Assembly: GCA_011947345.1 (NCBI GenBank)
Contig: JAAVTG010000554.1
Span: 558,001-622,000 of the forward strand
Origin: Phytophthora quininea
Lineage: Eukaryota; Oomycota; Peronosporomycetes; Peronosporales; Peronosporaceae
Length of the DNA stretch: 64,000 nucleotides
Direction: 5' to 3'
Positions within the stretch are counted from its first letter, which is position 1; each line of letters opens with the position of its first letter. The notes under the pieces were generated by a model that was not told the DNA's origin, did no database searches, and was given only the letters and a program-made list of their open reading frames with translations. The translations under genes and the position numbers were made by a program. Positions 1 through 11,711 of this stretch are shown here, in pieces.

Positions 1-1563
1 CACGACCTGCCCGTCCAGACTCCTGATAATACCCTTCAACAGACTGAAGGTATCCATGAAAAATATTCTGACATACCCATTTACAACTTGTTGCCGCGTA
101 CATACCTTGGAAAGGGTAAAGTGGATGACGAAGCGCACATCGGGCTTGTTAATGCCGAGACCAAATGCAATGGTCGCTACGACAACTTGGAGCTTGTTGC
201 GAAACCATGCCATATGAGTTTCTTCCTTGTCCTCAGCGTACGCATGATAATACGCAGCTCGAACATTTGCCTGGCGAAGGTGCTGCGTTACTTGCTCTGT
301 TTCCTTTCGCGTCAGACAGTAGACAATGCCCGTGTCAGTTGGGGAAAACGATTTCACAAGACGGATAAGCGCATCCATCGCCGTCGCATCCTTGGCTGGT
401 TTTTCAACGACCTGCATCGCAAAAGGCTTAGATCTCTTTAATTCTCCTCACATAGCAACATACCTCGTAGTGCAGATTATTCCTCAGAAACGATGTCCTA
501 AACGAAGTGCACTTCTGAATCTCAAGAATGGTCTTCACATCCGCGGCAAGACGTGGCGTTGCCGTAGCTGTCAGCGCCAGTATAGGGACAGACGGAAACT
601 GTCGTTTTAGGATCCCCAACTTGGAGTAGTCCTGAAGCATATCTGTATAGTTAATAGGCCATCATGAATATCACAGTGACCATTGGGAATCGTACACTTC
701 GAAAATCGTGCCCCCACTGACTGCAGCAATGCGCTTCATCGATCACGAAGCGCTTAAGCCTTCCATTCTGGTACGCCTTCTCGAATCTCGACATCAAAAG
801 TTTGCTGTTGATGAGTTTCTCTGGAGTGATCAACAGAATTCTCAACTGGCTGTCAGGCGCAAGCAATGACTTATAAATGGCTGAAGCTTCTGCTCGAGAC
901 TGTTCTCCAGACAAATGGCGCGCAGCACCTTCGCCAGCGATGTCGTTAAATAGCATGGCCTACTCACATAACAAAACGTTATTTAGGACAGCAAATTATC
1001 ACCCAGAACCGTTAGTATCTACCTGATCTTGAATCAATGAGATCAAGGGTGAAATGACCACTGTAAAACCAGCATTCTGGGAGTACAAATTAGCATACCT
1101 AGCTTCTCAAATACCACACAATTGCCGACAAACCCCATCCAACATCGCTGGTAGTTGGTAGCAGAGACTCTTGCCTCCCCAGATCTCATGACCACGAACA
1201 CATCTTGCTTGGACAGCGTGGCATTGATCACTTCTTCCTGGACAGACCGGAAACCCGGCAAATGGAACTGCTCAGAGGTCTCGTCAACGCCATTACACTT
1301 TCATTAGAATATAATACCCGTACTGTGTCATGTAGAAGCGTCTGGATCTGCTCCGTCCACGAGAACTGCTTCTTCCAGTCATGAGTGGCTCCTGCCTCTC
1401 CCTGTATCCTGCTGTCTCGGGACTCTTCGTCCGACAGACGCTCCTGTAGCTCTCTCTTCCTGTCCAGCAGCTCGCTCTGACGCTGCAGCAACATAGAGAG
1501 GTCCTCCTCCACCTCGCGGAGCTCCACTTCCACCTCCGCCAGCTCCTCTTCGACGTCGATCAT
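1..1563 (-). CDS. RecQ1-like ATP-dependent DNA helicase, 3' end beyond left edge
   Basis: Superfamily 2 helicase that unwinds DNA 3' to 5' in replication and repair, presumably nuclear. Read from 1563 leftwards it has an acidic/basic coiled coil (residues about 1-55) as in human RECQL1, then [10 protein letters not shown], a Walker A region, [11 protein letters not shown], the DEAH box [21 protein letters not shown], a segment matching motif V ([14 protein letters not shown]) and ESGRAGR (motif VI) at the window edge. Introns fit at 44-105, 412-463, 632-695, 960-1022, 1061-1129 and 1268-1323. The ATG at 1563 is chosen because the coiled coil begins there. Walker A is out of frame: one G is missing in the run at 1177-1180; adding it would give [15 protein letters not shown] and C-terminal zinc regions are not in the window. 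It is divergent from the cullin, with about 175 bases between the start codons. Family call is firm; whether the frameshift is real is open. Confidence 0.85.
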
Positions 1564-1739
1564 TACGGTCTGCAGGAGTGATGGTTAATGCAGAGCCCAC
1601 TATTTGAAGCGATAACGCAGATACAATTTCCAAGTCACCGTGGCCACAACGGTTTCCGCATCCGAAGCGACCACTCCACAACTCGATCTTGAAGAGGCCA
1701 AGGCGGCGGCAGGGCGTCTAGAGAAGAAGAACCACAAGA

Positions 1740-4700
1740 TGTCGCTGCTCAAGACGTCCACGGTAAGGCCTCACATATGTATAACCTCTAACGCCTTCCC
1801 TAGACATCGCTAGCTGCCGAAAGATACTCATATCACATGGCTGTTGAACTTATTTTGCCTCAGGTTAACTTTGAAAATGTTTGGAGAGAGATGCAGCCGC
1901 CCCTGGCATCTCTCGTATCGGGCAAGCCGCAGACACTGACCAACGAGAAGTGGCTGGAGATGTACTCGTACGTCGGTGCTTCGTGTGTCCGATAAATGTC
2001 ATCTAACTTTCTGGTGCATGTATATTTTTGGTGGTTACGTATTTTTTTAGCGGTATATACAAAATCTGCACGAATCCGGGCGCTCCACAGGCCGAGATGC
2101 TGTTCTTCCGATTGCGTGGGCTGCTGGTGAACCACATTGAATCGGTCTTGAAGGTTCACCTCAAAATGCTTGTCTCTGGAATTCGGAGACGGTATCTGAT
2201 TTTACTTGCCTGGGTTTTGGGGACTAATGACCAGGAACTGAATGCGATTGACGGTGAGCTGGAGTTTCTGAAGCGATACTGCTCAGCGTTCGAGTCATTC
2301 ACGACGGGAACGACATACATCTCGGAGCTCTTCAGATACCTGGTTGGGGATTTGAATTAATTCATTCGATGGTAGGAGTTGTTATACTCATGCTGAATTG
2401 GTTTCACTGCTACAGAATCGATACTGGATCAAGTATTCCCACTGCGAGACTGGACAAGCTCCTGTTCCAGGCGTCTATCCGGTCACTGAAGTGAGCAAAC
2501 TATCATTGGCTTTGATATTAAATACCGAGCTCATTAACTCTTCGCGGGCAATTTGTGCAGCTTTCGCTCCACATCTGGAGCGATATCACGTTCGCCAAGC
2601 TGAAGAAACGTCTTGTCAAGGCGATCATCCACATATTTCACGCAGCACGACACGACCGAAACGAATGTTTTGAAGATGAGGACTGCATCTTGAGAACTGT
2701 GCAGGTTTGGTTTGAAATCTTGTATTTGGTTATGAAATACCTGCGTATATGTAACGTGGATTGGAATTGCTAGACGTACTTTAGTCTGGGCCTGTGCAGG
2801 CAGGATCAAATGAGTCTCTACCGAGAAGATTTGGAGAGGCCTTTGTTAGAGGTACGATACTGGGATTTCTGATGAAAACCATCCACCGTTGTCACATTTT
2901 CGTCTGCGTATTTTGCTTAGGACGCTGCAACGTACTATTCGGCCAAGGCAAAAGAACTGTTGTCGAATGTGACCATCTCAGAATACTTACGAGAGGCTGA
3001 ACTCTTGAGTAACCAAGAACAGAAGCGCTGTGAGGAACGACTGCATCGAACGTGCGTTGTCTTTGTTTGTTGTCCCATTGCTTTAGCGAGAATTGTTTCA
3101 TCTTATGCCTCCACTTCTGGTTTCAGTACCGTCATTCAAATACGTCAAACTTGCTGCCGCGTCATGATAGATGACCATGCAGAGCAGATTTGCGAAGACG
3201 CCGAGACCTTCTTGATCAACAACCAGCAAGAAGACTTGCATCGCCTGTTTTCGCTGTTCTCAGAGCTGTCGAAGGAGACTGCACTGATGTCGTTTAAGGT
3301 GGTGTATCATTTAAGTATCTCGTGAAGAGAGTTTTCTCATCGGTCCTGGTGCTTTATATGTAGAACATTCTGAAAAGATACATTGAGCGAAGCGGTCTGG
3401 AAGTCGTTCGCAAATTTGAGCAAGACGATGCAACCAACAACCCGGAGGGGTATATCGAAGCTCTGGTTCAAGTCCGCAACAAATACTTCGAGCTCATTAA
3501 AGATGCTTTTGGGTTTCATCCATTGATGCGGACAGCTCTCGACCAGGTGTGCTAGCTCCCTCCTGGCTTTGACGCTATTGTTTCTCTTAATTCAGCGAAC
3601 TAACCTCGAAGCTTTGACTTGTGATAGGCTTGTCGTGCGTTTGCCAACTCACATCCGCGACTTCCCGAACTACTCGCAAAGTACACTCATTTCCTAATGT
3701 CACGCGACAAAAAGGACACACCACCAGTCGGGGCCTAAGTTCACCGCGATCCCCAGGGCAATTCCATCGGGACTTCTCGATGACACACTGGAGAAGAAGA
3801 TCGAAAGTATCAGCATCGTGTTTTGCCTCATCGACGACAAGGACGTTTTCAAGAAATTCTACTCCAAGTGTTTGGCAAAGCGCCTAATCAAAGGCAACCC
3901 TCGAGTTCTTGTTGAATACCGTACAGGGTGCTCACGTCGTCTATGATACTTCTCGTGTAGGCACATCAGCGTCGGACGACATGGAACTTCTGCTCATCCA
4001 GAAATTACGCGACATCTGTGGATACGATTTTGTGTCCAAATTGCAAAAGATGTTGAAGGACAAGATGCTGAGCAAGGTACGACATGAAGTCTTGCCATTA
4101 ATGTTACTGTGATAAATATGTTCCACTCATCGCAGGAAATGCTGGAATCGTTTACTGCTTGGCTCGAGCAACACGATACCGAACTATGTTTGGAAGATCG
4201 AGTCAACGCCGCTGCAATTAACCTTCACCACACAGTCTCGTATCATTGTGACGTACTCACTGCTGGGGCCTGGCCTATCTCCAGTGCTTCCGCAGAACAC
4301 AAGATTCTGTTACCACCTGAAATCGAGGCACACATTAATTTGTTCACAAAGTTCTACACGGGGAGAAGCACCGGTCGCAAGCTGCTGTGGATCCACAATC
4401 TATCGTTTGGGATGGTGCAAAGCCATTGCTTCGACAGACGTTACGAGTTCTTGCTGAGCTTCTATCAGATGCTGATTCTTTTACAGGTAGTGTGCTTGTG
4501 GTGCTGCTGTTTCCATTTGCCCTCCACTAATCTGGCTCTGGCCCACAGTTTAACAATGCAAAAGAGCTGACCCGATCGGCTGTAATGGAGTTGACCAACC
4601 TCTCGGAGCAAGATACAACTCATCACGTGGCCAGCTTAGTCAAGGTAAAAAGTCAGGAACATGGAGGTAGTTTTACCGTGTGCGCTAACCAACTGTATGC

Positions 4701-5146
4701 TGCTCCTAGGCAAAAATCCTTGTTTCCGGTGGAGATAGTGCAAACCCAACGTACGGGGTCAATTTCGACTTCTCAAATCGCAAGCTGCGCGTTTCGGTAA
4801 GGGACTTCCTGCGTTCTATGCACGAGCTAAACCCCCAACAATTTTCTTTGTATCCTTTGAGCAGGCCGTCCCAAGCAGCCCAGTCGAATCGCCTAAAGTG
4901 GCCAAAGCTCCTACTCGCGAAGTTGAAGAAGACCGCAAGATGTCGCTGCAAGCTGCGATCGTGCGTGTGCTCAAGACCCGCCGAGATATCCGTCAGGCGC
5001 AGCTGGTGCAAGAGGTTGCCGAGATGCTAGTGAATCAGTTCGTCCCGACGACAACACAAATCAAGCAAAACGTCGAGATCCTCATCCAGAAAGAGTATCT
5101 ACGCCGCCACGAGGACGACCAGACGAGATTTTTATATGTCGCTTGA
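1740..5146 (+). CDS. CUL1-type cullin, scaffold of an SCF-like ubiquitin ligase
   Basis: Cullins hold a RING protein at the C-terminus and substrate adaptors at the N-terminus; CUL1 members build SCF ligases. The gene is split by about ten short introns (for example 1764-1863 and 1968-2050). Recognisable in order: N-terminal helical repeats (FENVWREMQPPL; NQEQKRCEERL), the cullin homology region (FCLIDDKDVFKKFYSKCLAKRL; ASDDMELLLIQKLRDICGYDF; AGAWPI; FYTGRSTGRKLLWIHNL) and the C-terminal neddylation winged helix (EEDRKMSLQAAIVRVLKTRR with the acceptor lysine, then KEYLRRHEDD and a terminal YVA). The ATG at 1740 opens MSLLKTS and runs into the first intron. One frame break lies at the GGGG run 3730-3733, where no GT-AG intron restores the frame. 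CUL1 is preferred over CUL3/CUL4 from overall spacing, but an oomycete paralogue is possible. Confidence 0.88.
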
Positions 5147-5226
5147 TAGCAAAACTAATGAGGATTTCATTCATCGCCAAGGAAAGCAACTTTCCCTATG
5201 TCAACACTAAATACATCCAAATCTTC

Positions 5227-6278
5227 TAGCAAATGTGCAGGGACTGGTTTTCGTACCCGTACTTCTTCTTGTACTCGTCGAAGATCCGAACAAGCTCTCG
5301 TTCGTAAATCACATGCAGCTCCTCAATCTCTTCGGCAGTAGGATTCTCCTTTTATTGACAGGAATGGGCTTGCCAAACACTTGGTTGATAGCGACTCCCT
5401 TGTGCGGCGTAAAAGGCAGCCACTTGAGTCTCCATAGCCTAGTAGCAGCGCGACCGCAAACTTTTTCGCAATCATTTGACGGAAAGCAAGAAGCGTGCTA
5501 CAGAATACAGTTAGTTGGGCGAGACTAAAAGATAACGCGAGACAACCAACTGACCTGGAGTGCGTGTACAGGTCCGTCTCGCCGAACGCGTAGCCGGGAA
5601 CAATTGGTACGCCGTATTTGAGCGCCAGACGAATGTGTCCCTTGCGCTTCTTGACGTAAACCGTGTGGTCTCCTCGCTGCGACAGCATTTGCTCGGCGAT
5701 ACCACCCACCAAGATCACCAAACTCTTGCCGTTCCGCAGCATCTTTTCCGCCACGCTGCGTCTTGCGTCCACGCAGCCCGACCACAGCACATACTCGATA
5801 GAATGGGATTCTGAAACACACTGAAGCTGCGAGATGGCGTCGAGTCGCCAGCGGTACAGACTCGTAGAATGCTGCAGTCCGACAAAAGCGGCAAGTATTA
5901 GCTGCACCTGCTAAGGAAAAAACACGTTATCATCAACTTACGTGGTTCCGAAGTGCCAGCCATCAGCAGTCCGTGATGAGCCGACAGAAGTCCGTGCGGG
6001 TGGGAGCAGAAAATATGTTGCTGCTTGGCGTCGACGGGCTCCTCGAACTCGAGCGTGGCGGGGATGTGGGACATTGTCTTGCCGATGAAGGCGGCGAACC
6101 AGGGCCAATAGCGATCGCCCGTGAACTCGGAGCCATCCACGTACGACGGGAGGTACGCAGCCACGCACGCAGCTGCAAGCGTTAGGCGGGTACTGACCTG
6201 CAACGCGATGCAGACGGAGATGGCACCGACGCCCAGCGCCGCGCCGAGCAACCACGTGCGCTGCTGATCCCCTGCCAT
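5227..6278 (-). CDS. Diacylglycerol acyltransferase 2 (DGAT2) family enzyme
   Basis: Makes triacylglycerol from diacylglycerol and acyl-CoA in the ER membrane (family knowledge). The protein starts MAGDQQRTW with a hydrophobic N-terminal membrane hairpin (about residues 10-45), followed by the DGAT2 active-site motif HPHG (FCSHPHGLLS), GGIAEQML, KGHIRLALKYGVPIVPGYAFGE split over the central domain, and a C-terminal part matching FTPHKGVAINQVFGKPIPV, YERELVRIFDEYKKKYGYE and the end SLHIC. Two introns fit, one after SEPR near 5940 and one after LYTHS near 5500-5560. Two single-base frame breaks occur, near 5424-5425 and at the TTTT run 5350-5353 (AAAA on the coding strand). Both sides of each break match the family, so sequence error is the simpler reading. 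It is convergent with the cullin, about 80 bases apart. Confidence 0.85.
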
Positions 6279-6389
6279 TACTCTTCTGCCATATCGACAA
6301 AGATTGGTACTTGTTTTTCCGATATTTAGAACTCATTTATAGACACCGAGGAGTATCAGGAATGGCCGAAAATGGTATCCGCGGCTCCC

Positions 6390-6394
6390 ATTGG
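6390..6394 (-). promoter_or_regulatory. CCAAT box upstream of DGAT2-like gene
   Basis: CCAAT on the minus strand about 112 bases before the DGAT2 start codon, in the intergenic stretch 6279-6633. Position and orientation suit a CCAAT-binding factor site. A match of five bases is weak evidence. I see no gene in the rest of this stretch. Confidence 0.25.
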
Positions 6395-6633
6395 CTGAGA
6401 GGGCCGCGACATTTTTAGACATTGCCAAATGGAAATGTGCAAAGGTTGATACTAAAACAAGATGGCTACTATTGGAGTTCATCACGATTGACTGTGCTCG
6501 CGGTTGACCGTATAGCATCTGAGTGCTTTTCTTTTCTTTCGTGGACTGCAACGTGACTCTCCGAAATCGTTTCATTGCTCGTTGTCTTCTTCAGCAAACA
6601 CATGGGCTGAAATGGCCTGGCGAACACGCACTC

Positions 6634-8495
6634 TCAATAGCTGATCATCTCCCTCCCCTCTTCAACAGCCTCTTCGTCGTCATCGTCGTCGTCGTCTTCA
6701 TCACCATCATCGCCATCGTACTCGCCAAGAGGCTCCTCTTCGACGAAAACATCGCCGTCCTGTGCACCAGGTTGCCAATCCAAGTCAATCTGCTCTATCC
6801 GTTGGAAACTTTCCTGGCTGTGTCGACTAAGAACAACATGCGTGTCCAGCGATGGATGCGCCTTAGCCAATTTGGTAAGCAGCGGCTGAAGATCGTCCGC
6901 CAGGTATCGCGCACTCCAACTTCTATCTACAAGAGGTTGGTACGGATTGAAGAGGTTCAGCGACATTTTCTGTCGCGACGTCGCTGCGCCGAGATCCTCC
7001 TCGCTTGTGTTGGCTAGGCGCTTCAAAAGGAGATAACCTCTCGGTAGTAGGACAGTGGGTCCTCGTCGTCACCTACAGATTGCCCATTCAAGTTGATCGT
7101 AACATTTCGCCGGCCTGCAGGTACACCTGGTAACTGCGAAACGTGGCGTAGGTACTCGAACACGCCGTCCCCAGATACCCACGTAGCGCAGAAATCGACA
7201 GAAGTTAACGATTTAAGCTGTGCAAGTGTCAGCAAACCGTCATCTGTTAGCGCTCGCAGTGGTCGGACTGATCCTTCAAACAATGAAGTGTCGTGAATAT
7301 CAATTGACTCTAGCAGCGGACAGTGCTGAACGACCGCTTCCATGAACTTGTCACCAAACACTGCTGCATCAAGATGCACGCCCGACATCTCTTCGTTCTT
7401 GCGCAGGTCCACAGCGACCTCTAGTTCGGTCAACGATGGGCATCCTTTAAGCAAAGCAGCCAGATCGCTGGCCCGTGCACCATAGCCACTTTTGTCTCTG
7501 ATCGAAGTCGAAGCTCCCGGTGTGTCGGTTTTTCGAAAGTAATCCTCCCAATTCCACAGCAAGTTCGACGTCAGCACGAGTCTTTCCAGCCGTAGCTTTG
7601 GATACTGACCAAACACGCGAAAGAATGGGTCTGCAAACGGGACCACAGCCCAGTTGAACTCTCGCAGGTTGGTGCAGGTCGCGTTGAACTCTGTCCAGGT
7701 CTCCAAGGAGATAAACCACTTTTCCTCGCATGTGGCGTCGTTCATGTCGTAGATGGCGTAGTTGCAGCCGTCCAAGTACTCAATCATGGGGCAGTAGCGA
7801 ATCACGTCCTTAATAAACGCCGTGCTGCTTCGGAACCGGTCATCCTCCTCTCTTGTGGGCACCACCAACTGCTTCAGCCCTCCACACTTGCCTTTGTAGT
7901 GCCATCTCTCCAGTGCGCCGCTTAATACTGCCATCACCCGCTTGGCCGACACTCGGTCCACTTGGATCTTCAGGTCCTTCTTCTTGGGCATCACCAGCAC
8001 CTCCAACTGCAGGCAATACCTGGCTGCTGTCTGCAATAGAAGAGGCAGGTGGCGACTCTCAAATGGCACGAGTCGCAGGTCCAGGTGCTTGACGCCTGGT
8101 AAGAGCGAGAAGATGGTGTTCCACGGGATCTCCCGGTCCTCCATCCACCACCAGACACCCATTGTGAAGTGTGTGCCGTCCGATCGGCCCATCCGGACCC
8201 GCAGGTCTCGCACAGCTCGTCCTCGGAGCTGCACTTGGTGTCTAATGGCCAGCACTTCGGTTCTGGAGCCGAACTTGAAGGTCAGCTGCATCGTGTCGCG
8301 CTGGCAACGAGCCACCAGCTCCTGCACGGGCTGCAACCAGCTCTTGGCCACGAGCGCGAGCTCCTTGAGCGCCTTGACGGGCAGCGTGCGCCTCATGGAG
8401 TCGGGACTCAGCTCCTGCGTGAAGCCGTAGAGCGCGAACTCGAGCACCAGCGAGAAGAGCGGCAGCGGCAGTGAAGGGAGCGAGAGGTCTGTCAT
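6634..8495 (-). CDS. F-box-like leucine-rich protein, copy 1 (most complete)
   Basis: Member of a local family of about 620-650 residues whose exact function I do not recognise. The N-terminus resembles an F-box (LSLPSLPLPLFSLVLEFAL ... LKELALVAKSWLQPVQEL, residues about 4-55). It is followed by irregular leucine-rich repeats with family signatures HLDLRLVPFESRHLP, GGLKQLVVPTRE, CPMIEYLDGC, FADPFFRVFGQYPK and GDGVFEYLRHV. The C-terminal part (NLFNPYQPLVDRSWSARYL) ends in an acidic run of Asp/Glu. ATG 8495 is chosen because sister copies start at the equivalent MTSLSLPAL or MEPLSLSSL; an upstream ATG-less extension to 8642 is unlikely. A single missing base near 7025-7031 separates EVIS from LLKRLANTSEEDLG; otherwise the copy is intact and may be functional. 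An F-box would suggest SKP1 binding. Confidence 0.72.
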
Positions 8496-8663
8496 GGGGC
8501 TGGGCGCGGGCGACGAGGGGCGGGGCTCGGACACGACAGAGACGAAGACGGCGACGGGCGCTTGCCCATGACCAGCCTTTTTGTCGCGACAATAGTGTTG
8601 ATTGGCATTTGGAACGCAACTTGTTTTTGGCGGATACAGCAAGACATCGACGATCCTTCCTTC

Positions 8664-10628
8664 CTACCACTCGTCCTCTTCGTCCTCTTCTGAATCGTAG
8701 TAGTCGTTGCGCTCCTCTTCTTCGTCGTCGCTGGCGCCACTCATCAGTGCTTCGAGAAACATTCGACCAGCTTCTGGCCCGGCGACATTGGGCCCAAACA
8801 TGCCTTGGAAGATGTTGCCGAACGTGTCGGCCATGCCGAGTGCGTGGTCAGGAATAAACTGTCGTCTTCCATGTTCCAGAACAAGGCGCGGTCTGCATTG
8901 CGAGGATTCCAGCTCAGCGAGATGCGATCAATCTGCTGGAAGCTGTCGCCGCTGCGGTTCATCACGCTGACGTTCAGGTAAAGCCCCGGATGCACCGCCT
9001 TGACGCTCTCCAGCAACGGGTTGAGCTCATCGCACATGTACGTCCTGCTCCACTGCTGACTCACGATCGAGTGGTACGGATTGACCATGACGACCTCCAG
9101 TTTATGGCCGCTGGCCACAGCTCCTAGATCGTCTTCGCTCGTGGCAGCAAAGAGCTTCAACAGCTCGATGACTTCGGAGTAGAACGCTGGCGGCCCGAAC
9201 TCGCCATGTTGTCGACCGCCCACTCGTAAGCAGAGTAAGCACCAGTCTCCAGTCATCTCGCTTGTCTTCGAGACGCGGCGCACGTACTCCAACATGCCGC
9301 AGCCCGTGCACATCAAAGCAGCGTTGCTCTCGAACGAGCTCAAATGCTTGAGCTTGGCAAGCTCGATCAGAGCAACGTCCGTGAAGGTTTTAATGGGCCT
9401 CACAATCTCGTGTTCGTACCCAGAGCAATCATCGATCCGGATCGACTCTAGAAGGGGCAACAAGCGGCTGCTGACGTCCAAAACTCGTCGCCATATATCA
9501 ATGTCGACTGCAGCCCCGAGAGGCCTTGTGAAGGTCCATTTCGACGTTAAGGCTGGTAAGAGCAGGGCAGCCGTTGAACGCGGCGCCAGCATGTCGAGCT
9601 CGATCACCATAGCCTTCCTTGGTATTCGGCGGGTTGGTTGCATCTTCCTCATTGCCACATGCACGGAAAAAGCCCTTCCAGTCCCACAGCATACTTGCCG
9701 ACATGGTCAGGTTGTCCAGAAGCGGCTTTGGGTGCTTCCCAAACGCTTCAAAGTACGGGTCGGCAAACGGAGCCACGGCCCTGTAGAAACCGCGCAGCTT
9801 CGTGCAAGTCGACGTGAACTTCTCCCACGTCTCTATGGACACCATCCACCGCTCCTCGCAATTGACGCTCCCGAAATCATGGAAAACTTGCTCGCATCCG
9901 TCGAGATACTCCACGTTCGGACAAAACTTGGTCACGCTCTCCAAAAACTCCGTGCTGGAGCAGAAGCGGTCTCCTTCGTCTCTTGTTGGCATTGTTAATT
10001 GTCGAAGTCCGCCACAACTCCCTCTAGAGTACCATCTCTCCAATGCAACGTACAGTGTCTGCATGAGCTTCTCAATCTTGGGGCCTGTGATCTTTTGGTC
10101 CAAGTCGGCTTTCTTCGGCAGCACTAGCGCCTCCATTTGCAAGCATTACGTTCCTGCTGCCTCGATAATTTGGGGCAGGTGGCTGCTCTCTAGAGGAACC
10201 ATTGTCAGGTCTAGTCTCTTAAGACCTGGCAAGTGGACGAACACTGTGTTCCAATCAACAGCAGCACTCTCGGTCAAGTTAGAAAGCTGCTTGTACTCGT
10301 GACGATACCGGCGCTTCTCCTCCTCTCCGATCGTAAGTTGCAGGTCCCTCACCCCTGCGCCACGCAGTTGAACCTCCCGACGGATCTCCAACATCTCGCT
10401 CCGGGAGCTTTTCGTAAATTGAAGCTCCATCGACTCCTGATCGAACCGTGCCAGGAGCTCCAGCACGAACTTGTACCAACTTTTAGAGACTTGGGCCAAT
10501 GCCCGGAGGGATTCATTAGGCCGCGAGCGCTGCCTGGGGGATAGATCCCAGTTGAAGTCGAAGTGTGAGAACTCCACGATACGCGATGCGATCGGGAGGG
10601 GCAGCGCAGGCAGAGATAGCGATGTCAT
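8664..10628 (-). pseudogene. F-box-like leucine-rich family, copy 2, degraded
   Basis: Same family as copy 1. The F-box-like N-terminus (LSLPALPLPIASRIVEFS ... LAQVSKSWYKFV) is intact. An in-frame TAA at about 10146-10148 replaces the Tyr or Cys position seen in sisters (AAGKY / AATYC), just before LQMEALVLPKK. Further frame breaks lie near 9490-9530 (between NVEMDLHK and LLESIRIDD) and near 8850, after which an acidic tail rich in D, E and Y ends at 8664. From about 10192 upward the DNA is nearly identical, in inverted orientation, to the 5' part of copy 3; below that point the two copies diverge sharply. An in-frame stop plus several frameshifts support a true pseudogene. Confidence 0.75.
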
Positions 10629-10732
10629 CGCCACAGCCGCAGAATGATAATGATACGCTCTTAACCCTACCAGCACCGTGTTCGCGTCGGCGTGGTCCAA
10701 GGTCATGACGGCCGACCACTTCGACGCCAACA

Positions 10733-10917
10733 GCTACTAAGTCGGGAGTGGACGATCGTACCAGCGAGATGAACCTCGCGGTAGGCAAACACACAGACAA
10801 ACACACCTGAATAAATTGTTGATTAGGAACCGCTTCACCAACTCTGAGGGGTCCACCGTAGTGGCCGAAGTCGGCCGGCCAGAAGTCCGTCAGCGTGCTG
10901 CTGTTGGGTAATGGCAT
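10733..10917 (-). other. Upstream region of F-box-like copy 2 with possible short first exon
   Basis: Between the divergent F-box-like copy 2 and Fanzor copy A. From an ATG at 10917 an open stretch of 37 codons (starts MPLPNSSTLTDFWP, contains FGHYGGPLRVGEAV) ends at a plausible splice donor, CAG then GTGTGTTTG. The same stretch is repeated at 20278-20390 in front of copy 3. It could be a 5' exon or plain bidirectional promoter DNA; I recognise no domain. Confidence 0.25.
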
Positions 10918-11007
10918 AGCAGATGCTCAGGAGTTCGAACGAGGTTGAAGCTGCTAATCCCTCTTCACTTCTGGATTCGCCATCGCACCAGCAAGCAAGG
11001 CGCAAGA

Positions 11008-11157
11008 ATGGAGCAAGACGTCGATCGAGCCTCCGCCGGCCACTCCCGGCCGGATGTCACTGAGCGGCTGCAGCGCAACAAAAGCCTCGACTTCTTTGTC
11101 ACTAAGAAGACCATGCACCAGTTCTGCCGCAAGGAAGCTCGAGTACTGGCATGGGAT
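11008..11157 (+). pseudogene. Fanzor-like nuclease, copy A, 5' fragment
   Basis: First 50 codons of a Fanzor-type protein, starting at ATG 11008 (MEQDVDRASAGHS). It ends at KEARVLAW where the Gypsy element inserted. The sequence resumes at 17116 after the 5-bp duplication GGGAT (11153-11157 and 17111-17115). The uninterrupted counterpart is in copy B at 20187-20038, which fixes the exact joint. Confidence 0.75.
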
Positions 11158-11564
11158 TGTAGTGTGGGCCAGGCATTCAGCTTGGTTTCACTTCGCGCAG
11201 CTGGACTCCGCTGGGACAAGTTACCTCATTGTGTCCGCCAGCTACCAAGCTGTGTGGACAAGCAGGTGACGCAACCTTTGTGTCCGACGAGGACAGCTGA
11301 GGGTGAAAACTGTGTTGTAGTACGCCAATGCATTTGTGTGAATGCATGTCGTGTCCACCAAGGCTGCCTGTCGCTCCGATTGAGTGGCTGGCAGGCCTTG
11401 GGCGAGAACGAGCTAGTTAGCACTAGACTCAAGATCTCGCTCACTTTACAATTTGCCAAGGATCTAAGACATCAGTATATTCGGCTACTACTTCTGCGGG
11501 TTGGCCCCCGCACTGCTGGTGTCCTCCTACTAGTTCCGTGCTTCAAAACCCCGGGCATACTACA
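11158..11564 (+). repeat. 5' LTR of the Gypsy element
   Basis: 407 bp, TGTAGT...ACTACA terminal inverted hexamers, preceded by GGGAT. Matches the 3' LTR base for base as far as I can read. Carries the promoter and R region by position; a small open frame inside it is also in the other LTR and is not regarded as a gene. Confidence 0.95.
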
Positions 11565-11711
11565 AAGAATTGTTTAGTAGAATTTCCGCTGTTCGACGTG
11601 CCGACTATCCTAGACGTGCGCAACAGCGACGTGAAGCTACTCGAGCGCCGTTCGTCTACTGATTGATTGACGAGTCGTGCTCCTTTCCAAGATCCAGTTG
11701 ACCGCTTCAAG

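Larger units (their letters stand above)
10192..11157. repeat. Inverted duplication, left arm, outer part
   Basis: Nearly identical to the reverse complement of 20038-21003 (positions pair as x and 31195-x). It contains the 5' third of F-box-like copy 2, the shared upstream region and the first 150 bases of Fanzor copy A. The outer boundary falls inside coding sequence: TTCCTCTA here versus TTCCTCTT at the partner, after which the sequences diverge. The Gypsy element interrupts the arm at 11158. Within the arm only isolated differences are apparent by eye, for example GEEEKRR versus GEKEKRR. Confidence 0.85.

Noticed and set aside
6668..6720. Trinucleotide run as a microsatellite
   Set aside because: It codes for the acidic tail of F-box-like copy 1 and is explained by Asp codons.
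11161..11577. Open frame of over 130 codons repeated at 11158-11564 and 16704-17110
   Set aside because: It lies inside the LTRs, uses no conserved domain and is repeated only because the LTRs are direct repeats.
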